Source: Ancylobacter sp. Lp-2
GTDB taxonomy: Bacteria; Pseudomonadota; Alphaproteobacteria; Rhizobiales; Xanthobacteraceae
Reading direction: 5' to 3'
Length of the DNA stretch: 64,000 nucleotides
Assembly: GCF_020523795.1 (NCBI RefSeq)
Contig: NZ_JAJALI010000001.1
Location: 1 to 64,000, forward strand
Part shown: in pieces, positions 9,547-17,970 of the stretch
Position numbering within the stretch: the stretch's first letter is position 1
Layout: each line of letters begins with the position of its first letter
Translations under genes and position numbers: made by a program
Notes under the pieces: model-generated
What the model saw: the letters and a program-made list of their open reading frames with translations, nothing else
Database searches by the model: none
Told to the model about the DNA's origin: nothing

Positions 9547-10419
9547 TCAGGCCGCCTTGCCGGTGGTGACGCCGAGCTGCGTGGCGCGAACCGCCAGCCG
9601 AGCGGCGGTAACCGGCGAGAGCTGGCGGGCCGACTTGATGCGCGGCAGGTCGAGCTCGGCGAGCGCGGTCTCCGGGGCCTCTTCCCAATTGTCGAAGCGA
9701 CGACGGGTGACGTTGTCGACGAAGGTCTCCGCCGCCACGCCCTCGGCCAGCACCAGCGAGTGGTCGTCGAGTTCGACGTGGAAATAGGTGAAGGTCTGCG
9801 GCATCTCGGTGTGGCGAACGACGGAGGCACCGTTCACCAGCGCGCCGGCCTGCACCAGCGCACCGTCGACGAGCAGGGCGTGATCCGTCGATACGTAGAG
9901 ATCGCGCACGGGCAGGTTGTCGCCCAACGCGCCGGCGCGCACCAGCACCGGCATCACGCGCATCGGATCGGCGAAGCGGGTGGACACCGTCTGGCGGGCC
10001 AGCCAGCGCACCGGCCTGGCGGAACCGTCGGCGGTGAGCACGAGGTCGCCGGCCTCCAGCGTCTCGATGGCAACCTCGCCCGCGGGCGTCGCGATCATCG
10101 TCCCGGCCAGGAAGCAGACGATGAAGCTGTCGCCACTGTTCGGCGGCGTGGTGTTGCCGGTCTGGGTGGTGTCGGTGAGCAGGTAGGTGGCGCCATTATA
10201 GGAAATGACGATGCCGTCACCGCTGGCGTAGAGGAAGGTTGCCGTTCCGCTCGAAAAACCGGAAATCGTGATGGTGTCGCCAGATGTGATCGTCGCATCG
10301 CCACCGGAATTCACAGTCGTGTCCAGGTAGGGATTGCGCGCATGCCCAGCGGCATTGCCGTTCTGAACGCGTCCCTGATTGCTGAGCAGATAGGTATAGC
10401 TGAACGTATCGGTCGCCAT
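9547..10419 (-). CDS. Hint-domain (Hedgehog/intein-type) protein, copy 2
   Basis: 290 residues, paralogous to the neighbour at 8355. The N-terminus (1-95) is rich in Thr, Ser, Asn and Gly with beta-like repeats (GGDATITSGDTITISG), resembling secreted or adhesin-like modules. It differs from copy 1, although both contain a YASGDG...TDT pattern before the domain. The Hint domain begins at C102 (CFLAGTMIATPAGE) and has STDHALLVDG. No signal peptide is visible, so export would need a type I or other leaderless route. The function is unknown beyond the domain. Confidence 0.8.
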   Translation of the reverse strand: MATDTFSYTYLLSNQGRVQNGNAAGHARNPYLDTTVNSGGDATITSGDTITISGFSSGTATFLYASGDGIVISYNGATYLLTDTTQTGNTTPPNSGDSFIVCFLAGTMIATPAGEVAIETLEAGDLVLTADGSARPVRWLARQTVSTRFADPMRVMPVLVRAGALGDNLPVRDLYVSTDHALLVDGALVQAGALVNGASVVRHTEMPQTFTYFHVELDDHSLVLAEGVAAETFVDNVTRRRFDNWEEAPETALAELDLPRIKSARQLSPVTAARLAVRATQLGVTTGKAA

Positions 10420-10984
10420 CTCGACGAAACCCCCATTTTCGCATCCGAAAACCAGCGCGCTGCTTCACGCACCGGGCAGCAGCGCCCGTTGAAGGATCCA
10501 CCGCACGGCCGAAGGGTTAACCGTCTCCACGAGATTTGGAAGGGTTTGAGAGTAAAAAAGAATGAAATTCAAACTAAAGATCATTTTTTAACAATGAAAT
10601 TTGATTCTAAATAATTCTCATTTTTATCTTGAATTTTTGCGGACAACCGATTGGCACGGCAGAACGATTTGGCATCGAGATACCGACGCTATGGCGGCTG
10701 TCCGCGTCCCGCTGCCGATATATGCGGCAAATTGTCGCAGTTCGCAGCCGACAGCACCGCAACCACAGCGAGCGGACGAATCGCCGACTTCCTTCGCGCC
10801 GCCCCGGCCCGACGCCCAAGGATTGGGCATATGGCGCGCCGTGTCGTCCCGGCATACCCTTGCGTCAGACGAAACACCGCGCGGCTTCAGGCTTGGCGAC
10901 GGATTTGCATGCCGGTCGAGCTCACGTTCCAGCCGGCCGCCGGCTGGAACAGCGCCCACCCATCGCCCGACCGGAGTGCTCAGC
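10420..10984. other. Intergenic region with AT-rich core
   Basis: About 565 bp between divergent transcription units. The segment 10545-10640 is strikingly AT-rich compared with its surroundings and probably holds the promoters for Hint copy 2 (leftward) and the NMT1-type transporter (rightward). Reading frames through it lack family signatures. I looked for a TPP riboswitch because thiamine-precursor importers often carry one and did not see its conserved blocks. Confidence 0.5.
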
Positions 10985-12115
10985 ATGTCCTGCCCCGCCT
11001 CTCGCACCCTGCCGCCCCGCGCCGCCCGTCCGGCCGCGCCCGGCCCGCTGCGCCACCTCATCGCCGCGATGCGGACCACCGGTCGGCTCACCCGGACGGT
11101 CGGCGGAGCGTTGGGCATTGCGGCGGCCGTGACGCTGGGAGCGGCGAGCGCCGTGGCGCAGACGCAAGCTCCCGTTCCCGTGAAGTTCACCCTCGACTGG
11201 GTGTTCCAGGGGCCGACCTCGCCGTTCCTCGTGGCGCTCGACAAGGGCTACTACAAGGCCGAGGGGCTCGACGTGACCATGGACCCCGGCCAGGGCTCGG
11301 CGGGGGCGGTGCAGCGCGTGGCGTCCGGCGCCTACGACATCGGCTTCGCCGACGTGAACTCGCTGATCGAGTACAATGCCAAGAACCCCGGCAAGGAAGT
11401 GCTGTGCGTGTTCATGGCCTATGACTTTCCGCCCTTCGGCGTCTACGCGCTGAAGAAGAGCGGCATCGCCAAGCCGGCCGACCTCGCCGGCAAGAAGCTC
11501 GGCGCGCCGGTGTTCGACGCCTCGTTCCGGCTGTTCCCCGCCTTCGCCAAGAAGGTCGGCATCGACCCGAAGAGCGTCGAGCATGTGAACCTGACGCCGC
11601 AGCTGCGCGAGCAATCGCTGGTGCAGGGCACGGTCGACTTCATCTCCGGGCACTATTTCTCGTCGATCCTCGACCTCAACGCGCGCGGCGTGAAAACTGA
11701 GGACATCGTCGCCTTCACCTATAGCGACGCGGGCATGGACGTGTACGGCAACGGCATCATCGTCTCCCTCGCCTTCGCCGGGAAGCCGGAAGTGGTGAAG
11801 GGCTTCCTGCGCGCCACCGCGAAAGCCTGGAAGGAGGTCGCCGCCGATCCGGCCATCGGCATCGCCGCCGCCAAGGCGCGCGACCCACTAATCGATGAGA
11901 AGCTGGAGCTGGAGCGGCTCAACATGTCGCTCGCGATGAACGTGCTCACCCCCTATGTGAAGGCGAACGGCATGGGCGACGTCGACCCGGCGCGCTTCGC
12001 CCGCTCGGTGACGGCGGTGGCCGATGCCTTCGGCCTGCCGAACGCGCCGGCGCCGGACAAGGTGTTCACCAACGCCTATCTGCCGCCGAAAGAGGAGCGG
12101 ATGGTGGCGCCGTGA
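10985..12115 (+). CDS. NMT1/THI5-like ABC transporter substrate-binding protein
   Basis: About 376 residues. A long N-terminus leads to a Sec-type signal (GALGIAAAVTLGAASAVAQ) and then a periplasmic binding fold: VKFTLDWVFQGPTSPFLVALDKGYYKAEGLDVT, then GAYDIGFADVNSLIEY. The family serves nitrate, sulfonate, taurine and thiamine-precursor importers, and the ligand cannot be told from sequence alone. ATG 10985 is preceded by GGAG at 10973-10976; ATG 11069 would give a more normal signal peptide length. The ATPase and permease follow directly. Confidence 0.88.
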   Translation: MSCPASRTLPPRAARPAAPGPLRHLIAAMRTTGRLTRTVGGALGIAAAVTLGAASAVAQTQAPVPVKFTLDWVFQGPTSPFLVALDKGYYKAEGLDVTMDPGQGSAGAVQRVASGAYDIGFADVNSLIEYNAKNPGKEVLCVFMAYDFPPFGVYALKKSGIAKPADLAGKKLGAPVFDASFRLFPAFAKKVGIDPKSVEHVNLTPQLREQSLVQGTVDFISGHYFSSILDLNARGVKTEDIVAFTYSDAGMDVYGNGIIVSLAFAGKPEVVKGFLRATAKAWKEVAADPAIGIAAAKARDPLIDEKLELERLNMSLAMNVLTPYVKANGMGDVDPARFARSVTAVADAFGLPNAPAPDKVFTNAYLPPKEERMVAP

Positions 12116-12160
12116 GGCGACCGCCCGGCGCCTCCCCTCTCACCTGAATTGCGTGCCCGC

Positions 12161-12976
12161 ATGACCGCTCCCCAAACCGCTCCCGGCGCCTCCCCGCCCC
12201 TCGTCGAACTGAATGCCGTCAGCCTCGCCTATGGCGAGGGGCGCGAGGCGACGCTCGCCCTGGCCGACGCCACCATGAAGATCGGCCAGGGCGAGTTCGT
12301 CGCCGTGGTCGGCCCGTCCGGCTGCGGCAAGTCCACGCTGATGAAGCTGGTCACCGGCCTGATCCCGCCGACCTCCGGCGAGGTGAAGGTGCGCGGCGAG
12401 CGCGTCACTCGGCCGATCAAGGGCGTCGGCATGGCGTTCCAGAACGCCACGCTGCTGCCCTGGCGCACCACCCGCGACAACATCATGCTGCCGCTAGAGG
12501 TGGTGCAGCCGCACAAGAGCCGCCTGCGCGCCGAGCGGGCCGCCTATTTCGACAAGGCGCAAAAGCTGCTCGCCTCGGTGGGGCTGGGCGAGTTCGGCGA
12601 CAAATATCCCTGGCAGCTCTCCGGCGGCATGCAGCAGCGCTCCAATGTCTGCCGGGCGCTGATCCACGAGCCGCAGATCCTGATGCTCGACGAGCCGTTC
12701 GGCGCCCTCGACGCCTTCACCCGCGAGGAGCTGTGGGGGATCATGCAGGCGCTTTGGCTGGAGCGGCGCTTCACCGCCGTCTTGGTGACGCACGATCTGC
12801 GCGAGGCGGTCTATCTCGCCGACACCGTCTATGTGATGAGCCGGCGCCCCGGCCGTATCGTCAAGATCCGCAAGGTCGACCTGCCGCGCCCGCGCACGCT
12901 GGAGACCACCTTCCAGGCCGAGTTCGTCGACATCGTGCACGAGCTGCGCGAGCGCATCCAGATGGAGCACGGGTGA
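12161..12976 (+). CDS. ABC transporter ATP-binding protein (SsuB/TauB type)
   Basis: 271 residues. Walker A is GPSGCGKST, the signature is LSGGMQQR, Walker B is ILMLDEPFGALD and the H-loop is VTHD. It energises the NMT1-type importer encoded around it. ATG 12161 is preferred to the in-frame TTG at 12149. The stop codon overlaps the permease start by one base (TGATG), giving coupled translation. Confidence 0.93.
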   Translation: MTAPQTAPGASPPLVELNAVSLAYGEGREATLALADATMKIGQGEFVAVVGPSGCGKSTLMKLVTGLIPPTSGEVKVRGERVTRPIKGVGMAFQNATLLPWRTTRDNIMLPLEVVQPHKSRLRAERAAYFDKAQKLLASVGLGEFGDKYPWQLSGGMQQRSNVCRALIHEPQILMLDEPFGALDAFTREELWGIMQALWLERRFTAVLVTHDLREAVYLADTVYVMSRRPGRIVKIRKVDLPRPRTLETTFQAEFVDIVHELRERIQMEHG

Positions 12977-13758
12977 TGGCGATGACCGCGCGCCAGCAAC
13001 GCTATGCCCGCCTTGCCATGCCCTGGCTGACCCTCGCCGTGCTGCTGATCGCCTGGGAACTCGCCTGCCTCGTCTTCGACGTGCCGGAGATCGTCGCGCC
13101 GCGCCCCTCCCAGGTGTTCGCGGTCATGGTGCAGCGCTGGGACCTGCTGGTGCGCTTCTGCCTGGAGACGCTGTGGACGACGATGATCGGCTTCGTGCTG
13201 GCCATCGGCTTCGGGTTGCTGCTCGGCCTCGCCATCGGCGCCTCGCCCTTCGTCTATGCCGGGCTCTACCCGCTGCTGATCGCCTTCAACGCCATACCGA
13301 AGGTGGCGATCGTGCCGATCCTGATGATCTGGCTCGGCATCGGCGCGCTGCCGGCGATCATCACAGCCTTCGTCATCTCGTTCTTCCCCATCGTGGTGAA
13401 CGTCGCCACCGGACTCGCCACCATCGAGCCGGAGATGCGCGACCTGATGCGCTCGCTCGGCGCCAGCAATTACGAGATTTTGACCAAGGTCGGCATTCCC
13501 CGCGCCATGCCCTATCTGTTCGCCAGCCTGAAGGTGGCGGCGACGCTCGCCTTTGTCGGCTCGGTGCTGTCGGAGACGGTGGGCGGCAATCGCGGCATCG
13601 GCTTCCTGATGCTGTCGGCGAGCGCGCGCAACGACAGCGCCACCACCTTCGCCGGGCTGTTCGCCATCGCCATCATGGGCGTGGCTGTCTATGCCGCCTG
13701 CGCGCTGGTGGAGCGGCGCATGACCCGCTGGGCGTTCCGCGGCGAGCTGGTGCGCTAG
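12976..13758 (+). CDS. ABC transporter permease (SsuC/TauC type)
   Basis: 260-residue inner-membrane protein with about six hydrophobic helices. The EAA-type cytoplasmic loop is MRDLMRSLGASNYEILTKVGIPRAMPYLFASLKVA. The start overlaps the ATPase stop by one base. It is the third gene of the importer operon (binding protein, ATPase, permease). A GC-rich inverted repeat at 13782-13806 follows the gene. Confidence 0.92.
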   Translation: MAMTARQQRYARLAMPWLTLAVLLIAWELACLVFDVPEIVAPRPSQVFAVMVQRWDLLVRFCLETLWTTMIGFVLAIGFGLLLGLAIGASPFVYAGLYPLLIAFNAIPKVAIVPILMIWLGIGALPAIITAFVISFFPIVVNVATGLATIEPEMRDLMRSLGASNYEILTKVGIPRAMPYLFASLKVAATLAFVGSVLSETVGGNRGIGFLMLSASARNDSATTFAGLFAIAIMGVAVYAACALVERRMTRWAFRGELVR

Positions 13759-13781
13759 CCGCGCCGGCGAGACCGATGCGG

Positions 13782-13806
13782 CCCCTCCACGCGACGCCCG
13801 GAGGGG
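13782..13806 (+). terminator. Possible terminator hairpin after the importer operon
   Basis: A 7-bp stem (13782-13788 CCCCTCC with 13800-13806 GGAGGGG) with an 11-base loop lies 24 bp past the permease stop. The tail is not U-rich, so strength is doubtful. It separates the importer from the next cluster. Confidence 0.4.
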
Positions 13807-13959
13807 CGCGGGCTTCATCCAACTGACACATGCCGCCGCTAACCAGCCCGAAGGTCGCCCGCGACGCGGCGCGTCACCGCGCGGGGTCGTCGCGCTGGAA
13901 GCCCGCGCCGTGGCCGCGGGCGAGGCGGCCGCAGACGCCGCAGCCGAAGGAGCGCAGTC

Positions 13960-14451
13960 ATGCCGATCCGCCGTCCGGCGTCCTTTCTGTCGACGCCATC
14001 CTTCTCGACATCGCCCCAGCTATCCCGGCGCCGGCTCATGCTCGCCGCCGCCCTCGGCCTGATCGCCGCGCCGGCGCGGGCGGCCGACCGGCTGAGCTTC
14101 GAGGAGCTCTATGGCAGCCAGGGCGTGTTCGGGCTCACCTTCTCGGACAAGACCAAGGGCCTTGCCGGCAAGCCGGTGGCGATGCGCGGCTTCATGGCGC
14201 CGCCGCTGAAGGCGGAGGCCGACTTCTTCGTGCTCACCGAAATCCCGATGGCGCTGTGCCCGTTCTGCTCCTCCGACGCCGACTGGCCGGACAATATCGT
14301 GGTGATCCGGCTCGACCGCGCCCAGACCTTCGAGCAGGCCAATGCGCTGATCGAGGTGACCGGCACGCTGGAGGTCGGCTCCTGGACCGATCCCGAGACC
14401 GGCTTCGTCAGCCTTTTGCGCATCGTCGGCGCCCGCTTCGGGCGGGCCTGA
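13960..14451 (+). CDS. Secreted protein with CxxC, first gene of a MacB/LolD-type ABC cluster
   Basis: 163 residues. The N-terminal twin Arg/hydrophobic segment SRRRLMLAAALGLIAAPARA points to Tat or Sec export. The mature part has PMALCPFCSSDADWP with a C100-x-x-C103 pair and an OB-like pattern (VAMRGFMAPPLKAEADFFVLTE...LIEVTGTLEVG), resembling the DUF3299 family. GAAGGAG sits 7 bases before the ATG. The stop lies one base before the ATPase start, so it belongs to the same operon. A metal or redox role is inferred from the CxxC and the His-rich permease, not shown. Confidence 0.75.
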   Translation: MPIRRPASFLSTPSFSTSPQLSRRRLMLAAALGLIAAPARAADRLSFEELYGSQGVFGLTFSDKTKGLAGKPVAMRGFMAPPLKAEADFFVLTEIPMALCPFCSSDADWPDNIVVIRLDRAQTFEQANALIEVTGTLEVGSWTDPETGFVSLLRIVGARFGRA

Positions 14452-14452
14452 C

Positions 14453-15127
14453 ATGCCTGCCCTCACCGTCGACGCGCTGGAGGTCCGGTTCCCCGGCCTC
14501 GACACCCCCGCTCTCGCCATTCCCCGGCTGGACATCGAGGCCGGCGCCCGCATCGGGCTGACCGGCCCCTCGGGCTCCGGCAAGACCACGCTCATCAACC
14601 TGATCACCGGGCTGGAGCGCGCCCGCGCCGGCCGGCTGATCTGGGACGGCACCGACATTGCCCGCCTCTCCGAAGGCCGTCGCGACCGCTGGCGCGCCGC
14701 CAATGTCGGACTTGTGATGCAGGATTTCCATCTTTTCGACGGGCTCTCCGCCCGCGACAACGTGCTGCTGCCGCTGCGGCTGTCGCGCCTCGCCCTGCCG
14801 GCCGGCGCCGGCGAGGAGGCCGACCGGCTGCTCGCCCGCGTCGGCATCGAGCGGCGCGACCAGAAGGTCGAGACGCTGTCGCGCGGCCAGAAGCAGCGCG
14901 TGGCGGTGGCGCGGGCGCTGATCGCCCGGCCAGGCATCCTCGTCGCCGATGAGCCGACCGCCAGCCTCGACGCCGAGGCCGGGGCGGTGGTCGCCGCGCT
15001 GCTGCTGGCGCTGGCGGCGGAGGCCGGGGCGACGCTGATCGTCGCCAGCCACGATCCGCGCCTCATCGAGCGGCTCGACCGGGTGATCCGGCTGGAAGCC
15101 GGCCGCATCACCGCCAGCGAGGGCTGA
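14453..15127 (+). CDS. ABC transporter ATP-binding protein (LolD/MacB family)
   Basis: 224 residues. Walker A is GPSGSGKTT, the Q-loop is VMQDFHLFD, the signature is LSRGQKQRVAVARAL (LSRGQ instead of the usual LSGGQ) and Walker B is ILVADEPTASLD. It pairs with the FtsX/MacB-type permease that starts three bases after its stop. Such pairs usually move envelope substrates or transmit force to periplasmic partners rather than import solutes. Confidence 0.92.
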   Translation: MPALTVDALEVRFPGLDTPALAIPRLDIEAGARIGLTGPSGSGKTTLINLITGLERARAGRLIWDGTDIARLSEGRRDRWRAANVGLVMQDFHLFDGLSARDNVLLPLRLSRLALPAGAGEEADRLLARVGIERRDQKVETLSRGQKQRVAVARALIARPGILVADEPTASLDAEAGAVVAALLLALAAEAGATLIVASHDPRLIERLDRVIRLEAGRITASEG

Positions 15128-15130
15128 GCC

Positions 15131-16453
15131 ATGTTCCGTCTCGTCGCCGCCGACCTGCGGCGCAACGCGCTCGGCGCGCTCGCCATCGTGCTGATCGTCG
15201 CCTTCGCCACCGCGCTCGGCGTCGCGGTGACGCTGCAGGAACGGGCGCTACGGCTCGGCAGCGCCCGGGCGGCGGCGGCGTTTCCGGTGATCGTCGGCGC
15301 CGCCGGCAGCGAGACCCAGCTGATGCTCTCGGCGGTGTTCCTGCAGCCGGCGCCACTCGGCCTGGTGCCGGGCAAGGTGCTCGCCTCGCTCGCCACCGAT
15401 CCGCGCGTCGCCTGGGCGGCGCCGGTGGGCTTCGGCGATTTCGTCGAGGACTACCCGATCGTCGGCACCACGCAGGCGCTGATCGACGGGCTCGGCGGCC
15501 TGCGCGAGGGCAAAAGCTTCGCCCGGCTCGGCGAGGCGGTGGTCGGCGCCGGCGTGGCGCTGCGCCCCGGCGACCGCTTCCACCCGCTGCACGGCCAGGC
15601 CTCCAGCGGCGGCCACATGCATGGCGAGACCACCTATGAGGTGGTGGGCCGGCTCGCCCCGACCGGCACGCCCTGGGACCGCGCGGTGCTGGTGCCGATC
15701 GAGGCGGTGTGGCGCACCCATGGGATGGAGGCGCATGCGGATGGCGATGAACACAACCACGACGCCGCAGAGGCCGCCGGCGGCGCGCAGGCGGAAGATG
15801 GAAAGGCGGAGAACGGGAAAGCGGAGGACGGGAAGGCCGGGGACGCGCATGACCACGCCGGATCGGCGGTGGACCCTGAGGCCGCCCTCGACGCCGCGCG
15901 GGCGACCGCCGCCGACGCCCCCGGCGTGCCGGCGATCGTGGTGAAGCCGCGCAGCATCGCCGACGCCTACAAGCTGCGCCAGGACTGGCGCACCGACACC
16001 ACGCTGGCGCTGTTCCCCGCCGAGGTGCTGACCCGGCTCTATGCGACGCTCGGCGATGCCCGCCGCGTGCTCTCCGCCGTCGCCCTGGGCGCGCAGGCGC
16101 TGGTGGCGGCGGCGATCCTGCTGGTGATCCTGCTGCATGTCGGCCAGCGCCGGCGGCAGATCGGCGCGCTGCGCGCCTTCGGGGCGCCGCGCCTCGCGGT
16201 GTTCGCCGTGGTGTGGATGGAGGGGTTCGCGCTGCTCGGCCTCGGCCTCGCCACCGGCGTCGGCCTCGGCTATGCCGCCGCGCGGGCGATTGCCGCCCGG
16301 CTGGAGGCGCAGAGCGGGGTGGCGCTGCCGGTGCTGTTCGCGCCCGACGACCTGACGCCGCTGATGGTGCTGGCCGGTGCGACGGCGGTGCTGGCCATGG
16401 TGCCGGCGCTGCTGGCCTATCGCCAGTCCCCCGCCGCCGCCCTGCGCGGCTGA
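15131..16453 (+). CDS. FtsX/MacB-type ABC permease with His-rich external segment
   Basis: 440 residues. One N-terminal membrane helix (about 15-35), a large periplasmic domain and three C-terminal helices give the MacB/FtsX topology. The periplasmic domain has two His-rich parts: HPLHGQASSGGHMHGE at 151-166, and 197-242, where HGMEAHADGDEHNH is followed by three copies of an AEDGK-type repeat and HDH. These look like Zn/Cu/Ni ligands. With the CxxC secreted protein and LolD-type ATPase, the set resembles zinc-related ABC clusters such as ZrgABCDE. That parallel is recalled, not tested. Confidence 0.85.
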   Translation: MFRLVAADLRRNALGALAIVLIVAFATALGVAVTLQERALRLGSARAAAAFPVIVGAAGSETQLMLSAVFLQPAPLGLVPGKVLASLATDPRVAWAAPVGFGDFVEDYPIVGTTQALIDGLGGLREGKSFARLGEAVVGAGVALRPGDRFHPLHGQASSGGHMHGETTYEVVGRLAPTGTPWDRAVLVPIEAVWRTHGMEAHADGDEHNHDAAEAAGGAQAEDGKAENGKAEDGKAGDAHDHAGSAVDPEAALDAARATAADAPGVPAIVVKPRSIADAYKLRQDWRTDTTLALFPAEVLTRLYATLGDARRVLSAVALGAQALVAAAILLVILLHVGQRRRQIGALRAFGAPRLAVFAVVWMEGFALLGLGLATGVGLGYAAARAIAARLEAQSGVALPVLFAPDDLTPLMVLAGATAVLAMVPALLAYRQSPAAALRG

Positions 16454-16511
16454 GCCACTGCTGGAAATGGGCGAAGCGGCAGCCGAGGCGCCGCAATTCA
16501 CGGCACGGCGC

Positions 16512-16588
16512 TGGTGTCCCGGAAGGGAATCGAACCCCTGACCCCAGGTTTAGGAAACCTGTGCTCTATCCTGCTGAGCTACCGGGAC
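16512..16588 (-). tRNA. tRNA-Arg (anticodon CCT)
   Basis: The minus strand folds as a full tRNA: acceptor GTCCCGG pairing with CCGGGAC, D-arm TAGCTCAGCAGGATAGAGCA, anticodon stem-loop AGGT-TTCCTAA-ACCT with anticodon CCT, and T-arm GGGGTTCGATTCCC. The 3' CCA is encoded. It reads the AGG arginine codon. No integrase or obvious attachment repeat lies beside it. Confidence 0.95.
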
Positions 16589-16798
16589 GCAGCCGTCGCG
16601 GGCGCGGGCGCCCGCCGCAAGCGTATGGTCCGAACCGGACGCGCTTGCAAGAGGCCGGCGCCAACTTCGCCGGCACGCCGGACGCGCCTCCCCTCCGACC
16701 CGGTGGGCGTTGCGCGCCGCGATTCACGCACGCGTGACGGGAACTTTCAGCATTCATGCGGATTCACCCCAGGAACCGCATTGACCTCGTCCACAGAT

Positions 16799-16813
16799 GT
16801 TCTAACTTTGTTC
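16799..16813 (+). promoter_or_regulatory. LexA-type (SOS) box
   Basis: GTTC-TAACTTT-GTTC is an exact match to the alphaproteobacterial LexA consensus GTTC-N7-GTTC. It sits directly in front of the ATG at 16816, where a repressor would block transcription or initiation. About two such matches are expected by chance in 64 kb on both strands, so the position is the main support. Confidence 0.45.
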
Positions 16814-16815
16814 TC

Positions 16816-17145
16816 ATGATGATCACGCTTCCCACCCTTAGCGGCGATTCGCTGCGCGACGACGGTCCGCTCACCGTCGCCGACGGCGTGCTCGCCCGAC
16901 GCTTTCGGCTCTGGCGCGGCCCGGACGGGCGGCGGCAGGTCTTCTCCGTCTATGCCGTCGAGGACGCGCCGGACTATCCGGACGCCGTCGCCCTCGTGGT
17001 GCGCCGCATCGGCGGGCGCTGCGTGGCGCTGTGGAGCGGCCCGGCCGGCGCCAAGGCGCGCGTCGCCGCGCTGGCCAACGGTGGGCAGGAGATCCATCTG
17101 CGGATCATTCCCGAGACCGAGAGTGGCCCGCTGGCGCCGGAATGA
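16816..17145 (+). CDS. Conserved hypothetical protein behind a LexA-like box
   Basis: 109 residues from the ATG at 16816 (in-frame alternative 16756), starting MMITLPTLSGDSLRDDGPL. It is basic and beta-rich (RRFRLWRGPDGRRQVFSVYAVEDA, then CVALWSGPAGAKARV) with no domain I recognise. It has no membrane segment and no signal peptide. If it starts at 16816 the putative SOS box abuts the start; if at 16756 the box is inside the gene. The gene is convergent with the ChaC-type gene. Function unknown. Confidence 0.6.
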   Translation: MMITLPTLSGDSLRDDGPLTVADGVLARRFRLWRGPDGRRQVFSVYAVEDAPDYPDAVALVVRRIGGRCVALWSGPAGAKARVAALANGGQEIHLRIIPETESGPLAPE

Positions 17146-17167
17146 GCCGGCCGGTGGCCCCCGACGG

Positions 17168-17719
17168 CTAGAGCCGCGCGGCGATCCATTCGAGTTCGGC
17201 GTCGGCGATGCCGAGATCGGCGAGATGCCGGGCGGTGGCGCGGACGTAATCGCCGTTCGGACCGCCGACGCCATGGCCCTGCCGCACCAGATGCAGCCGC
17301 TCCTCGCGGCCCATCGCCCCGGCATATTGCGCATGGCCGCGATCCACCAGGAACGCCAGCGCCGGCACGCTGCGCCGGCTGCCGTCGCGCAGCCAGACCC
17401 GGCGGGTGCTCTCGCGATAGATCATCGTCACCTGCTCGCGTTCGCGCAGATAGGCGATCGTCGCCTCCGCCCGCGCGGCGGCGACGCGGAAGGCGATGCC
17501 GATGCAACTGCCGCCACGGTCCAGCCCCAGCACCAGGCCGGGCCGCTCCGCCGTGCCCCGCCAGTGCACCGACAGCACGCAAAGCGAGCGATGCGCGCCG
17601 ATCAGCCGGGCCGGCACGGCCTCCTCGTGCTCGAAGCCGGGATTCCACATCAGCGAGCCATAGCCGAACACCCACAGATCGCTCGCCGCCTCGTGAGTGG
17701 AAGACAGAAGGAGGTCCAT
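17168..17719 (-). CDS. chaC: ChaC-type gamma-glutamylcyclotransferase
   Basis: 183 residues. The signature WVFGYGSLMWNPGF is near the N-terminus (about 16-29) and is followed by HWRGTAERPGLVLGLDRGGSCIGIAFRV. The YLREREQV segment carries the candidate catalytic Glu. The ChaC subfamily cleaves glutathione to 5-oxoproline and Cys-Gly. The start at 17719 gives a normal family length. Upstream in-frame sequence to 17995 is low-complexity Pro/Arg-rich and runs through the GGGGCTT repeat, so it is not taken as coding. The mRNA 5' side would contain the C-rich complement of that repeat. Confidence 0.88.
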   Translation of the reverse strand: MDLLLSSTHEAASDLWVFGYGSLMWNPGFEHEEAVPARLIGAHRSLCVLSVHWRGTAERPGLVLGLDRGGSCIGIAFRVAAARAEATIAYLREREQVTMIYRESTRRVWLRDGSRRSVPALAFLVDRGHAQYAGAMGREERLHLVRQGHGVGGPNGDYVRATARHLADLGIADAELEWIAARL

Positions 17720-17937
17720 GCGCCGTACGATCCGAGCCGCTCGCGGCGCCGGAGATGCGCGCCGATTCGCGGCATGCTGGCACCGGCGCCGGCGGGGCGG
17801 AAGTCCCTGATCGCAGCGGAGGGCCATGTATCTCGCCGGGTATCGATGGCACGGATGTCCGCGCGGATGGCGTCGGGGAGCCGACCGCCGGAAGTTGCGC
17901 GCCCGGGGGGCTTGGGGCTCGAATACTTGGGCGCTAT

Positions 17938-17970
17938 GGGGCTTGGGGCTTGGGGCTTGGGGCTTGGGGG
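17938..17970 (+). repeat. (GGGGCTT)n, G-quadruplex-forming tract
   Basis: Five runs of four to five Gs (17938-17941, 17945-17948, 17952-17955, 17959-17962, 17966-17970) are separated by identical CTT loops. This satisfies the G4-N3 quadruplex pattern with one spare G-run. It lies about 220 bp upstream of the chaC start, G-rich on the strand opposite to chaC mRNA. Confidence 0.9.

Noticed and set aside
10420-10984. TPP riboswitch upstream of the NMT1-type importer
   Set aside because: The conserved CTGAGA and ACCTGATC-type blocks were not found.
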